From contig CAYZXS010000002.1 of NCBI GenBank assembly GCA_964482495.1, positions 76,036 through 140,035 of the forward strand: 64,000 bases of DNA. Direction: 5' to 3'. The DNA comes from J029 sp964482495 (GTDB lineage Bacteria; Planctomycetota; UBA1135). Positions 16,219 through 25,188 of this stretch are shown piece after piece. Numbering within the stretch: the stretch's first letter is position 1; every line of letters starts with the position of its first letter. Both the position numbers and the translations under genes were made by a program. The notes below the pieces were generated by a model, which saw nothing but the letters and a program-made list of their open reading frames with translations, ran no database searches and had not been told where the DNA came from.

Positions 16219-17697
16219 ATGATGCTGACCCTCCTCCTCGCCGCTCCGCTGCTCGCGCCCCAGGCCGCCGGCGGCTTCGAAGCCATGGCCGCCACGGTCC
16301 AGGAGCGGGAGCTCGCCAACGGCCTGCGGGTCCTGGTGATGCCCCGCGGCGACGCCCCGGTGGCCTCCTTCCACGTCCACGTCAACACCGGCTCGATCGA
16401 CGAGGCCGGCGGCCTGACCGGGCTGGCCCACTTCGCCGAGCACATGGCCTTCAAGGGCTCGCGGCGCATCGGCGCCACCGACTGGACCGCCGAGCGCGCC
16501 GCCCTGGACGCCTGCGACGCGGCCTGGAAGGACTACGAGCGGGCGGCCGTGGCCGGCGCCGCCCCAGCCGAGCTGGAGCGGCTGATGGCGGCCTTCGAGG
16601 CGGCGCGGGAGACCGCCGACGGGCTCTGCGACGCCGGCGCCTTCGACCGCGTCATGGAGACCTCCGGCGGCCTCAACTCGAACGCCTCGACCGGCGCCGA
16701 CTCGACCAATTACTTCGTCTCGCTGCCCGTCGAGCGCATGGAGACCTGGTTCTGGCTAACCCGGGAGATGCTCGGCGACCCGGTCATGCGCGAGTTCTAC
16801 AAGGAGCGCGACGTGGTCATGGAGGAGCGGCGCATGCGCACCGACTCCAGCCCCTTCGGCGCCGCCCTGGAGGCGCTGCTGAACACCTCCTTCATCGCCC
16901 ACCCGTACCGCGACTCGACCATCGGCCACATGGACGACCTGGCGATGCTCGACCGGCCCGAGATGATCGACTTCTGGCGCCGCCACTACACCGCCGACCG
17001 CATGGTGCTGGCGGTGGTGGGCCGGGTCGAGCCGGAGCGGGTCTTCGCCCTGGCCGAGACCTACCTCGGCGATCTGCCCGCGGGCCAGCTGGCCCGCCCC
17101 CGGCGCACGGTCGAGCCCGAGGCCCCCGGCCCGCGCTCGGTCCGGGTCGAGCGGCCGGCCAACCCGATGCTGTTCGTGGGCTGGCCGGTGCCGCCGCTGA
17201 CCGGCCGCCGCGGGCACCTCTTCGACGCCATGGGTGACGTACTCTCCGGCGGCCCGGCCTCGCGGCTGCACCGGCGGCTGATCAAGGAGGAGGGCGCGGC
17301 GGTGCAGGTCGACTGGATCGCCGGCTATCCGGGGCGGATCGACCCGACCCTGTTCGGCCTGCTGGTGGTGCCGGCGCCGGGGCGGAGCCTGGAGGAGTGC
17401 CTGGTCATGATCGAGGAGGAGGCCGCCCGCCTGGCGGCCGATGGCCCGACCCCGCGCGAGCTGAAGGGGGTGCGGCGGCGGGCCAAGATGGCCCTGCTGC
17501 AGCGGCTCGGCAGCAGCTCCGGCCTGGCACGGGCGCTGGCCGAGAGCGAGGCCGAGGACGGGGACTGGCGCAAGCTGTTCCACGCCCTGGAAGCGCTCGA
17601 GTCGATCTCCGCCGAGGACCTGTCGCGGGCCGCCGGCCGGCTGCGCCCCGACCGCCGAAACGTCGTCTACCTGGTCCCGCCTGAGAGGGAGGGCTGA
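16219..17697 (+). CDS. M16-family zinc metallopeptidase, active subunit, secreted
   Basis: 492 residues with an N-terminal signal peptide (TLLLAAPLLAPQAAG). The inverted zinc motif HFAEH is at H71/E74/H75, and a downstream glutamate ligand fits ERDVVMEERRM. A helical insertion of about 60 residues after the zinc motif is common in bacterial M16B proteins. It starts two bases after gpsA and is followed three bases later by an M16 partner lacking the zinc motif. Active/inactive pairs are known for this family. It probably degrades peptides in the periplasm. Confidence 0.9.
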   Translation: MMLTLLLAAPLLAPQAAGGFEAMAATVQERELANGLRVLVMPRGDAPVASFHVHVNTGSIDEAGGLTGLAHFAEHMAFKGSRRIGATDWTAERAALDACDAAWKDYERAAVAGAAPAELERLMAAFEAARETADGLCDAGAFDRVMETSGGLNSNASTGADSTNYFVSLPVERMETWFWLTREMLGDPVMREFYKERDVVMEERRMRTDSSPFGAALEALLNTSFIAHPYRDSTIGHMDDLAMLDRPEMIDFWRRHYTADRMVLAVVGRVEPERVFALAETYLGDLPAGQLARPRRTVEPEAPGPRSVRVERPANPMLFVGWPVPPLTGRRGHLFDAMGDVLSGGPASRLHRRLIKEEGAAVQVDWIAGYPGRIDPTLFGLLVVPAPGRSLEECLVMIEEEAARLAADGPTPRELKGVRRRAKMALLQRLGSSSGLARALAESEAEDGDWRKLFHALEALESISAEDLSRAAGRLRPDRRNVVYLVPPEREG

Positions 17698-17700
17698 GCC

Positions 17701-19815
17701 ATGCGCGCCCCCAAGATCCTGCTCCTGCTCCCGATGGCCATCACCGCTTGCGGCTCCGACCCGGTCCAGGAGGACCTCGGGCCGGCGGTCGCGCCCGGTT
17801 TCCAGCCGCTGCCCCCGGGGCCCTACGCCAGCGCCGCGGAGGTGCCGGTGCCCGAGGCCGCGGTCTTCCAGCCGGCGCCGCCGGAGCGCCACGCGCTCTC
17901 CAACGGCATCACGGTGCTGCTCCTGCCGGACCGCTCCCTGCCGCTGGTGGAGCTGGAGCTGCGGCTCCGGGCCGGCAGCTACTCGGACCCGGCCGGCCGC
18001 ACCGGCGCCGCCGAGATGACCGCGGCGCTGCTGCGGGAGGGCGGGAGCGCCCTCTGGCCGGGCGACAAGCTGGACCAGGAGCTGGCCTTCCGGGGCGCCG
18101 AGATCGACTTCTCGGCTCAGCCGCGGGCCACCGTGGGTCGCTTCGAGTGCCTGAGCGAGGACCTGGACGGCACCCTCGGCATGTTCGTCGACGTGCTGCT
18201 CCACCCGTCCTTCCCCGAGGACAAGCTGGAGCGGCTCCGCGCCCGCCAGCTCAGCGCCATCGCCCAGCGCGACGACGACCCCGGCCAGGCCGCCAACCGC
18301 GAGGCCCAGCGCGCCTTCTATGGCGTCGACGACCCGCGGGTGCGGCGCCAGGAGGCGGCCGAGGTCCAGGCCATCACCCGCTCCGAGCTGGCCGCCTTCC
18401 ACGCCGAGCGCTACGGCAGCCGCCAGGCTTTGATCGCCGTCAGCGGCGACTTCGAGCCGGCGGCGATGCTGGAGCGCCTGGAGCAGGCGCTGGGCGGCTG
18501 GGCGCCGCAGCGGGCCACGCCGGTGGAGCTGCCGACCGAGCTGACGCCGCCGCCCTCCCGGCGCGTGGTGCTGCTGCCGCGGCCGGACGTCAACCAGGCC
18601 GAGCTGCGCTTGGTGCTGGAGGGCGTGCGCCGCAACCACCCCGACTACCCGGCGCTGCAGCTCGGCTCCTTCGTCTTCGGCGTCGGCGGCTTCGGCAACC
18701 GCATGATCAGCCGGATCCGCAGCGAGCTCGGCCTGGCCTACAGCACCGGCGCCTCCTGGCGGCCGGGGTGGAAGCAGCAGGGCCTGTTCTGGGGCAGCTG
18801 CGGCACCAAGAACGAGACCGCGGCGCTGGCGCTGCGCGAGATGATCGCGGTGCTGGACGGCTTCCTGGAGCGAGGCGTGCCCGAGCAGGAGTTCGAGCAG
18901 GCCCGGAACCGGCTGCTGAACGCCCAGGTGTTCCAGGTCGATGAGCCGGCTGAGGTCCTGGCGCGGGTGGCGGATCTGGAGTGGAACGGATACCCCTGGA
19001 GCTTCCACGAGCAGGCCGCCGCTGCGATCCGCGACCTGAGCGCCGCGGAGGTGGTCGACGCCTGCCGCCGCCACCTCGACACCGGGCGGCTGACCCTGTT
19101 CGTGGTCGGCAACCCGGAGGCCTTCGACGCCGACCTGGCCGAATTCGGGCCGGTGGAGCAGTGGGACGCCGGCGCGCCGGAGCCGGCTCCCGGTGAGGCG
19201 GAGGCCGGTCCGGCCGCCGCCGACCGCGGCGCCGAACTCGCCGGGCACCTGCTCAGCGCTCACGGCGGCCAGGCCGCCTGGGAGGCGGTCGGCGCCACGG
19301 GTTCGCGGATCCAGCCCGAAGGCGGCCCCCGGATCGAGGCGGTCCTGGTCTATCCGGGGCGCTTCCTGGTGCGCGCGGCGGAGGACCCGGCCCAGGTCTA
19401 CTCGGTCCTGACCGAGGGCGGCGGCTGGGCTCCCGGCCCCGAGGGCGTGCGCCGCTACGACGCCGACGAGCTGCGTCAGGCCCAGCTCGGCCTGAAGTCC
19501 AAGCTGCCGCTGGTGCTGATGCGGCTGGCGCGGTCCGAGTACCTCGCGGAGGCGGAAGGGGAGCGGACCCTGCTGCTGACCGACGAGGACGGCGACTGGG
19601 TGCGGCTGGAGCTGCACGACCACGGCTTGTGCGCTGCCATCACCCTCGACGACGGCAGCCGCTACGACTTCCAAGCCTACGCCCTGACCGGCGGCGTCAT
19701 GCTGCCGGCGCGGGTGGCCTGGTCCTCGGGCGAGGAGTCGGCGGTGACGAGCTTCGAGTGGAGCGTGAACCCCGAGGTCAGGGCCGAGTGGTTCGAGCCG
19801 CCGGCCGGCGGCTGA
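17701..19815 (+). CDS. M16-family peptidase-like lipoprotein lacking the zinc motif
   Basis: 704 residues. A lipobox ITAC in the first 17 residues points to a lipoprotein. Two M16 domains are recognisable (HALSNGITVLLLPDRSLPLVE; later GGFGNRMISRIRSELGLAYS, the classic C-terminal R/Y motif). In place of HxxEH it reads GAAEMTAALLREGG, so it cannot bind zinc. About 180 C-terminal residues after an alanine/proline linker (PEPAPGEAEAGPAAA) form an extra domain. It probably pairs with the active subunit encoded just upstream. Confidence 0.88.
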   Translation: MRAPKILLLLPMAITACGSDPVQEDLGPAVAPGFQPLPPGPYASAAEVPVPEAAVFQPAPPERHALSNGITVLLLPDRSLPLVELELRLRAGSYSDPAGRTGAAEMTAALLREGGSALWPGDKLDQELAFRGAEIDFSAQPRATVGRFECLSEDLDGTLGMFVDVLLHPSFPEDKLERLRARQLSAIAQRDDDPGQAANREAQRAFYGVDDPRVRRQEAAEVQAITRSELAAFHAERYGSRQALIAVSGDFEPAAMLERLEQALGGWAPQRATPVELPTELTPPPSRRVVLLPRPDVNQAELRLVLEGVRRNHPDYPALQLGSFVFGVGGFGNRMISRIRSELGLAYSTGASWRPGWKQQGLFWGSCGTKNETAALALREMIAVLDGFLERGVPEQEFEQARNRLLNAQVFQVDEPAEVLARVADLEWNGYPWSFHEQAAAAIRDLSAAEVVDACRRHLDTGRLTLFVVGNPEAFDADLAEFGPVEQWDAGAPEPAPGEAEAGPAAADRGAELAGHLLSAHGGQAAWEAVGATGSRIQPEGGPRIEAVLVYPGRFLVRAAEDPAQVYSVLTEGGGWAPGPEGVRRYDADELRQAQLGLKSKLPLVLMRLARSEYLAEAEGERTLLLTDEDGDWVRLELHDHGLCAAITLDDGSRYDFQAYALTGGVMLPARVAWSSGEESAVTSFEWSVNPEVRAEWFEPPAGG

Positions 19816-19822
19816 GCCGGGG

Positions 19823-19828
19823 TATCCT
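19823..19828 (+). promoter_or_regulatory. -10 element of the M3 peptidase gene (TATCCT, 8 nt from the start)
   Basis: TATCCT lies just after the upstream stop and eight bases before the ATG. It predicts a leaderless or nearly leaderless transcript. Confidence 0.5.
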
Positions 19829-19836
19829 GCGCGGCG

Positions 19837-21570
19837 ATGACCGCGCCGCCCCGCTACCCGATCCCGCCGCGCCGCCGCCTGCCCGCCGACTGGGAGCCGA
19901 CCGACTGGGCGGCGATCGAGCCGGTCGGGGTGGAGCTGGCCGGGCGCGAGCTCGCGGACGCCCGCGCCCTCGAGACCTGGCTCTACGACCGCAGCGAGTT
20001 GGACTCGCTGGTCGGCGGCCGGTCCTCGCGGCTGCACGTGGCGGCGGCCCGGAACACCGAGGACGAGGCCGCCGAGGCCGCTCACCTGGACTACCAGACG
20101 GTGGTGCTGCCCGAGTACAAGAAGCTGGCCGACCAGCTCGACCGCAAGTTCCTGGACTGCCCCTGGCGGGCCGAGCTGGATGAGGCCACCTGGACCGTCT
20201 ACCGCCGCGACGCCGAGCTGGCGGTGGAGCTGTTCCGGGAGGAGAACGTCGAGTTGGAGGCCGAGGACGAGAAGCTCGCCACTGAGTACGGCCGCATCAC
20301 CGGTGCCCTGACGGTCGAGTTCCAGGGCCAGCAGCGCACCTTGCCGGCGATGGCGCCCTTCTACGAGGACCTCGACCGCGGCGTGCGCGAGGCCGCCTGG
20401 CGCGCCGTGGCGGCGCGGAGGCTGCAGGAGCGCGAGCGCCTCGACGGCCTCTTCGACCAGATGATCGCCCTGCGCGGCCGGATCGCCGCCAACGCCGGCT
20501 TCGGCGACTACCGCGACTACAAGCACCGCGAGCTGGGCCGCTTCGACTACAGCCCGGCCGACTGCGAGGCGCTGCACGCCAACGTCGAGCGCCACGTGCT
20601 GCCCTTCCTGCGCCGGCTGACCGAGCGGCGGCAGGAGATGCTCGGGATCGCGCCGCTCCGACCCTGGGACTTCGGCGTCGACCCCGAGGGCAAGCCGCCT
20701 TTCCGGCCCTTCGAGGACTCGGCGGGGCAGATCGCCATCGCCGCCGAGCTGATGGCGCGGGTCGACCCCGATTTCGCCGCCGACCTGCGATGGATGGCGG
20801 CCGAGGACCTGCTCGACCTCGACTCGCGGCCGGCCAAGCGCCAGGGCGGCTTCATGGACACCTTCGAGGACGTCCGCTGGCCCTTCATCTTCTCGAACAG
20901 CTCGCCGACTCACGGCGGGGTCGAGACCCTGGTGCACGAGGGCGGCCACTCGGTGCACGGGCTGCTGTCGCGCGAGATGGAGCCGGTCGACTACCGCTCG
21001 GCGCCGATCGAGTTCTGCGAGGTGGCGTCGATGGGCATGGAGATGATGGCCCTCGAGCACCTCGACGCCGTCTATCCGGCTGCGGAGGCGCGCCGGGCGG
21101 CGATCGACTCGCTCGAGGACGTCGCCAGCTCGCTGGCCTGGATCTGCACCATCGACGCCTTCCAGCACTGGGTCTACACCCACCCGGGGCACGGCGGCGA
21201 CGAGCGCGCTGACGCTTGGGTGGCGCTGCGCCGGCGCTTCGGCGCGCCGGCCGACTGGAGCGGGCTGGACGCCGAGCGGCGCCACGCCTGGCACTCCCAG
21301 CTCCACGTCTTCGAGGTGCCCTTCTATTACGTCGAGTACGCGCTGGCGCAGCTCGGCGCGCTGCAGGTGTGGGTGGAGTACCGCCGCGATCCCGCCGGCG
21401 CGGTGGCGCGCTTCCGCGAAGGCCTGGCGCTCGGCGGCTCGCAGCCCTTGCCGCAGCTCTTCGAGGCCGCCGGCCTGCGCTTCGACCCGCGCGGCGAGGG
21501 CCTGCCGGAGCTGATGGCCGAGCTCGAAGCCGCCTGGACCGCGCGCGTGGGAGAGGGCGCGCCGGCGTGA
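19837..21570 (+). CDS. M3-family oligoendopeptidase (PepF-like)
   Basis: 577 residues with no signal peptide. The zinc site is HEGGH at 367-371 within TLVHEGGHSVHGLL, with a distal glutamate in the IEFCEVASMGMEMM helix. The C-terminal segment (HVFEVPFYYVEYALAQLGALQ) is a typical M3 substrate-binding helix. It should cleave oligopeptides in the cytoplasm. It is coupled to the downstream phosphatase through a GTGA overlap. Confidence 0.92.
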   Translation: MTAPPRYPIPPRRRLPADWEPTDWAAIEPVGVELAGRELADARALETWLYDRSELDSLVGGRSSRLHVAAARNTEDEAAEAAHLDYQTVVLPEYKKLADQLDRKFLDCPWRAELDEATWTVYRRDAELAVELFREENVELEAEDEKLATEYGRITGALTVEFQGQQRTLPAMAPFYEDLDRGVREAAWRAVAARRLQERERLDGLFDQMIALRGRIAANAGFGDYRDYKHRELGRFDYSPADCEALHANVERHVLPFLRRLTERRQEMLGIAPLRPWDFGVDPEGKPPFRPFEDSAGQIAIAAELMARVDPDFAADLRWMAAEDLLDLDSRPAKRQGGFMDTFEDVRWPFIFSNSSPTHGGVETLVHEGGHSVHGLLSREMEPVDYRSAPIEFCEVASMGMEMMALEHLDAVYPAAEARRAAIDSLEDVASSLAWICTIDAFQHWVYTHPGHGGDERADAWVALRRRFGAPADWSGLDAERRHAWHSQLHVFEVPFYYVEYALAQLGALQVWVEYRRDPAGAVARFREGLALGGSQPLPQLFEAAGLRFDPRGEGLPELMAELEAAWTARVGEGAPA

Positions 21571-22256
21571 GCGCGACCTGGGTGGTCGGCGACATCCACG
21601 GCTGCGCCGAGGAGCTGGCGGAGCTGATCGGGCAGCTGCAGCTGGGCGAGGGGGACCGCCTGATCTCGGTGGGGGACCTCTACCACCGCGGCCCCGACCC
21701 GCTCGGCGTGGCGCGGCAGCTGACCGAGGCCGGCGCCGAGATCGTGCTCGGCAACCATGAGCACGTCGTCCTGCAACGCCTGCAGATGCTGGGGCCGGAT
21801 GCCGACTGGAACGGCTTCGACGCCGCCGATCTGGCCGGCGACGGCCGCACCGGCCTAGCCGACTTCGACCCCGCGCGCTCGGCCGAGCTGCTCGAGCCGC
21901 TGCGCGGGCGACCCTACTTCCTGAGAGGGAACACCAAGGGCATGGACTGGATCGTGGTCCACGCCGGCGTCGTCCCCGGCCGCCGCGTCGAGGACACTCC
22001 GGTCGAGCACCTGGTGCGCCTGCGGCGCATGAAGGGCGTGCGCGGCGAGCCCTTCTGGTACGAGGCCTACCCCGGCCCCGAGCTGGTGTTCTTCGGCCAC
22101 ACCAGCTCCACCATCCCGCGCCGCGTGACCGCCCGCGGTCGGCTGGTGGCCCTGGGCTTGGACACCGGCTGCGTCTACGGCGGCAGCCTGACCGCCTTCC
22201 GGGTCGAGGACGGCGAGTTCGTGACCGTGCCCGCCAAGCGCCGCTATGTGAGGTAG
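21567..22256 (+). CDS. PPP-type serine/threonine or dinucleoside-polyphosphate phosphatase
   Basis: A 229-residue calcineurin-like metallophosphatase. The metal motifs are in order: GDIHG, GDLYHRGPD (the usual D of GDxxDRG is tyrosine-histidine shifted), GNHE, VHAGV and FGHT. Members include the PrpE/ApaH group and protein phosphatases, and the substrate cannot be told. The GTG start overlaps the upstream stop. The following gene begins three bases after its stop. Confidence 0.88.
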   Translation: MSATWVVGDIHGCAEELAELIGQLQLGEGDRLISVGDLYHRGPDPLGVARQLTEAGAEIVLGNHEHVVLQRLQMLGPDADWNGFDAADLAGDGRTGLADFDPARSAELLEPLRGRPYFLRGNTKGMDWIVVHAGVVPGRRVEDTPVEHLVRLRRMKGVRGEPFWYEAYPGPELVFFGHTSSTIPRRVTARGRLVALGLDTGCVYGGSLTAFRVEDGEFVTVPAKRRYVR

Positions 22257-22258
22257 CC

Positions 22259-23665
22259 GTGCGCCGCCTCCTCTTCCCCCTGCTGGTCTTGCTGGTGGCG
22301 GGAGCGCTGTGGCTGCTGGAGCAGGATCCAGCGGGCCTGGGCGGCGGCGGCGCGGCCGACGGCGCCGGCACCGGCGCCGGGGCCACGGCGCCGGCCGCGC
22401 CAGCGGCTGAGGAAGGCCGCCGGGTGCTCACCCCGAGTCTCTCCGCCTGGGAGGATCCCAACGCGGCGCCGGCGGACGGCCTGCACTTCCTGACCATCCG
22501 GTTCCGCGCCGCGCCGCCAGTCGCCCTGGCGGAGGCGGTCTGCCTGCTGGACCTGGAGTCGGGCCTGGGCTTCGGCGACCAGGCCCTCGAAGCCGGGCAG
22601 GAGGGAGAGGCCTGGGCGGACGCGGCCGAGACCGGACGGCTGCGGCGGGCCGCGCTCGGCCCGAACCTCGACTGCCGCTTCCGCGTCCCGGCCGGCCTGG
22701 TGTGGCCAGCGCTGCAGTTGGGGGAGGAGCGGCTGGAGCTGGAGTCCTTCCTCATGCCAGAGGGGAACCACCTCGAGGTCATCGACCTCGGTCCCCAGCA
22801 GCTCCTGGACGTGCTGGTCCTGGCCGCCGGGGAGCCGGTTCACCCGTGCCGGGTCGAGCTCTGGGGGGGCAACGGCATCGACGAGCCTCGCCTGCTCCTG
22901 GCCGGCCCCACCGCTGAAGACGGGAGCTGGCGACCGCGTCTGGTGTTCGGCGGCATCGACCACCTCCGGGTCACTCCCGATGTCCCGTGGCTGCGGCAGA
23001 CCTTCGGGCCCTTCCCGGTCGAGGCAGGGCCCGCCGAGTGGCCGCTCGAACTGCCGGTGGCCTTCCTCGAGCTGATCTCCAACGTCGAGGAGCCGGGTCC
23101 GACCTTGATCCGGCGCTTGCCTGCCCCCGGCAGCGTTTACCCGAGCCAGCAGTCGGAGCAGATCCCGGTCTCGGCGCTCCCAGTCGGGCGCGGCGAGCAC
23201 CTGGTGGTCGGGCCCTGCGACTTGTTCCTGCAGTGCTCCGACCTGCTGCTCCGCTTCGACGGCGATCCGAGGCTCCGCGCCGGAACGCGAGCGCGCCTCG
23301 AGATCCATCCGGTCTCGGTGGGCGAACTCCAGGTGGAGATCTGGGCGGGTGGAGAGCCGGTTCTCCCGGCCGGCGTCGAGTGGGACCTCCCGCCTGGCAT
23401 CGAGCCGCCGCTGGCGCTCGAAGCTGCGACGGATCTCGCCAACGGGCTCTCCTACTCTCGGAGGTATCGGATCGCGCCGGGGCAGTACCGGCTCCGGCTA
23501 CGCAGCCCCTTGCTGCTCCCCGGAACCAACCCGCCGCGGTACCTGATCCCGACCGAGAAGGCCTGGGAGGCCGATCTCACCATCGAGGCAAGCCGAACCC
23601 AGACCCTCCGGTTCGAGTGGGACGGATTCGATGAGCTCCTTCGGGTCACCGGGGATCCGCGCTAG
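22259..23665 (+). CDS. Membrane-anchored hypothetical beta-rich protein
   Basis: 468 residues starting with GTG. A single N-terminal helix (LLFPLLVLLVAGALWLL) is followed by a glycine/alanine-rich linker (residues 25-55), so the bulk is probably extracytoplasmic. The rest is strand-rich, with repeated patterns such as LRVTPDVPWLRQTFGPFPV and APGQYRLRLRSP that resemble carboxypeptidase-regulatory or Ig-like domains. I recognise no catalytic motif and no family. It closes the M3-phosphatase operon. Confidence 0.72.
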   Translation: MRRLLFPLLVLLVAGALWLLEQDPAGLGGGGAADGAGTGAGATAPAAPAAEEGRRVLTPSLSAWEDPNAAPADGLHFLTIRFRAAPPVALAEAVCLLDLESGLGFGDQALEAGQEGEAWADAAETGRLRRAALGPNLDCRFRVPAGLVWPALQLGEERLELESFLMPEGNHLEVIDLGPQQLLDVLVLAAGEPVHPCRVELWGGNGIDEPRLLLAGPTAEDGSWRPRLVFGGIDHLRVTPDVPWLRQTFGPFPVEAGPAEWPLELPVAFLELISNVEEPGPTLIRRLPAPGSVYPSQQSEQIPVSALPVGRGEHLVVGPCDLFLQCSDLLLRFDGDPRLRAGTRARLEIHPVSVGELQVEIWAGGEPVLPAGVEWDLPPGIEPPLALEAATDLANGLSYSRRYRIAPGQYRLRLRSPLLLPGTNPPRYLIPTEKAWEADLTIEASRTQTLRFEWDGFDELLRVTGDPR

Positions 23666-23708
23666 GCCGCGGCGGGCGTCCCCGCGGCCGCTGGCGATGC
23701 CGCGCGGC

Positions 23709-23714
23709 TAGAAT
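23709..23714 (+). promoter_or_regulatory. -10 element of glyQS (TAGAAT, 9 nt from the start)
   Basis: TAGAAT is followed by CCCCCCTCC and then ATG. A leader of two bases or fewer is expected. Confidence 0.55.
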
Positions 23715-23723
23715 CCCCCCTCC

Positions 23724-25187
23724 ATGTCGAAGCCGAAACCCGCCGTGATGGACAAGATCGTCTCCCTGTGCAAGCGCAGGGGGTTCGTGTTCCCCGCCTC
23801 CGAGATCTACGGCGGGCAGGGTTCGACCTACGACTGGGGGCCGCTGGGAGTGGAGCTCAAGAAGCGGGTCAAGGACGCCTGGTGGGAGAGCCTGGTCTAC
23901 GACCGCCAGGACGTGGTCGGCCTCGACTCGGCGATCATTCAGTCGCCCGAGGTGTGGAAGGCCTCCGGCCACGTCGGCGGCTTCTCCGACCCGCTGATCG
24001 ACAACAAGACCTCGAAGGCGCGCTACCGCGCCGACCACCTGGTCGAGGCCAAGATCGAGAAGTACCGCAAGAAGGGCAAGGACCAGAAGTCCCAGGCCCT
24101 GCAGGACAAGCTCAACGTCGCCGTCGGCGACAACGAGGCCCTGCGCCAGCTGATCCTCGACGAGAAGATCAAGTGCCCGGTCAGCGGCACCGACGACTGG
24201 ACCGAGGTGCGTCAGTTCAACCTCATGTTCCAGACCCACGTCGGCGCGGTCCAGGACAGCGCCTCGGTGGCCTACCTGCGGCCCGAGACCGCCCAGGGCA
24301 TCTTCATCAACTTCAACAACGTCGTCACCGCGACCCGCAAGAAGCTGCCCTTCGGCATCGCCCAGATCGGCAAGAGCTTCCGCAACGAGATCACCCCCGG
24401 CAACTTCGTGTTCCGGACCCGCGAGTTCGAGCAGATGGAGATGGAGTTCTTCTGCCGGCCCGAGGAGGCGCCGGAGTGGTACCAATACTGGCAGGAACAG
24501 CGCTACCAGTGGTACGTCGACCTCGGCGTCGATCCCGACAAGCTGCGCATGCGCGAGCACGCGCCGGACGAGCTGGCCCACTACGCCGCCGGCTGCGGCG
24601 ACGTCGAGTACCTGTTCCCCTTCGGCTGGTCGGAGCTCGAGGGCGTCGCCAACCGCACGGACTACGACCTCAAGAAGCACTCGGAGTGCTCGGGCAACGC
24701 GCTGACCTGGTTCGACCAGGAGAACAACGAGCACATCACGCCCTACGTCATCGAGCCGGCCGCCGGCTGCGACCGCACGGCGATGACCTTCCTGGTCGAC
24801 GCCTACGACGAAGAGGGGGAGGGCAAGGACCAGCGCGTCGTCTTGCGCTTCCACCCGCGCATCGCCCCGGTCACGGTCGCCATCTTCCCGCTGGTGAAGA
24901 AGGAGGGCATGCCGGAGCGCGCCGAGGAGATCGAGCGCGGCCTGCGCCGCCACTTCACCACCGCGATCGAGCTCAACCAGTCGATCGGCCGCCGCTACCG
25001 GCGCCAGGACGAGATCGGCACGCCCTTCTGCGTGACGGTCGACGGCGACACCATCCAGGACGGCACCGTGACCCTGCGCGAGCGCGACAGCATGAGCCAG
25101 GAGCGGGTGCCGGCCGACCAGCTGGTCGCGGTGCTCGAAGAGCGGATCGCGGCCTGGCGGCGCCCGGAGCCGGCGCCCGCCTCCTGA
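23724..25187 (+). CDS. glyQS: Glycyl-tRNA synthetase, homodimeric alpha2 type
   Basis: A 487-residue class II synthetase of the single-chain type shared with eukaryotes, archaea and many bacteria. It shows EIYGGQGSTYDWGPLGVELK, QSPEVWKASGHVGGFSD, motif 2 (IGKSFRNEITPGNFVFRTREF) and the C-terminal anticodon-binding domain ending near RDSMSQERV. It charges tRNA-Gly. Only one base separates it from the GTG of the downstream ptsI-like gene, so the two share a transcript. Confidence 0.96.
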   Translation: MSKPKPAVMDKIVSLCKRRGFVFPASEIYGGQGSTYDWGPLGVELKKRVKDAWWESLVYDRQDVVGLDSAIIQSPEVWKASGHVGGFSDPLIDNKTSKARYRADHLVEAKIEKYRKKGKDQKSQALQDKLNVAVGDNEALRQLILDEKIKCPVSGTDDWTEVRQFNLMFQTHVGAVQDSASVAYLRPETAQGIFINFNNVVTATRKKLPFGIAQIGKSFRNEITPGNFVFRTREFEQMEMEFFCRPEEAPEWYQYWQEQRYQWYVDLGVDPDKLRMREHAPDELAHYAAGCGDVEYLFPFGWSELEGVANRTDYDLKKHSECSGNALTWFDQENNEHITPYVIEPAAGCDRTAMTFLVDAYDEEGEGKDQRVVLRFHPRIAPVTVAIFPLVKKEGMPERAEEIERGLRRHFTTAIELNQSIGRRYRRQDEIGTPFCVTVDGDTIQDGTVTLRERDSMSQERVPADQLVAVLEERIAAWRRPEPAPAS

Positions 25188-25188
25188 G

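Noticed and set aside
16756..22782. A minus-strand open frame of 2008 codons opposite the M16, M3 and phosphatase genes
   Set aside because: It is an antisense shadow of real plus-strand genes in GC-rich DNA. Its composition (strings of Q, H, G and A) and lack of domains show it is not a gene.
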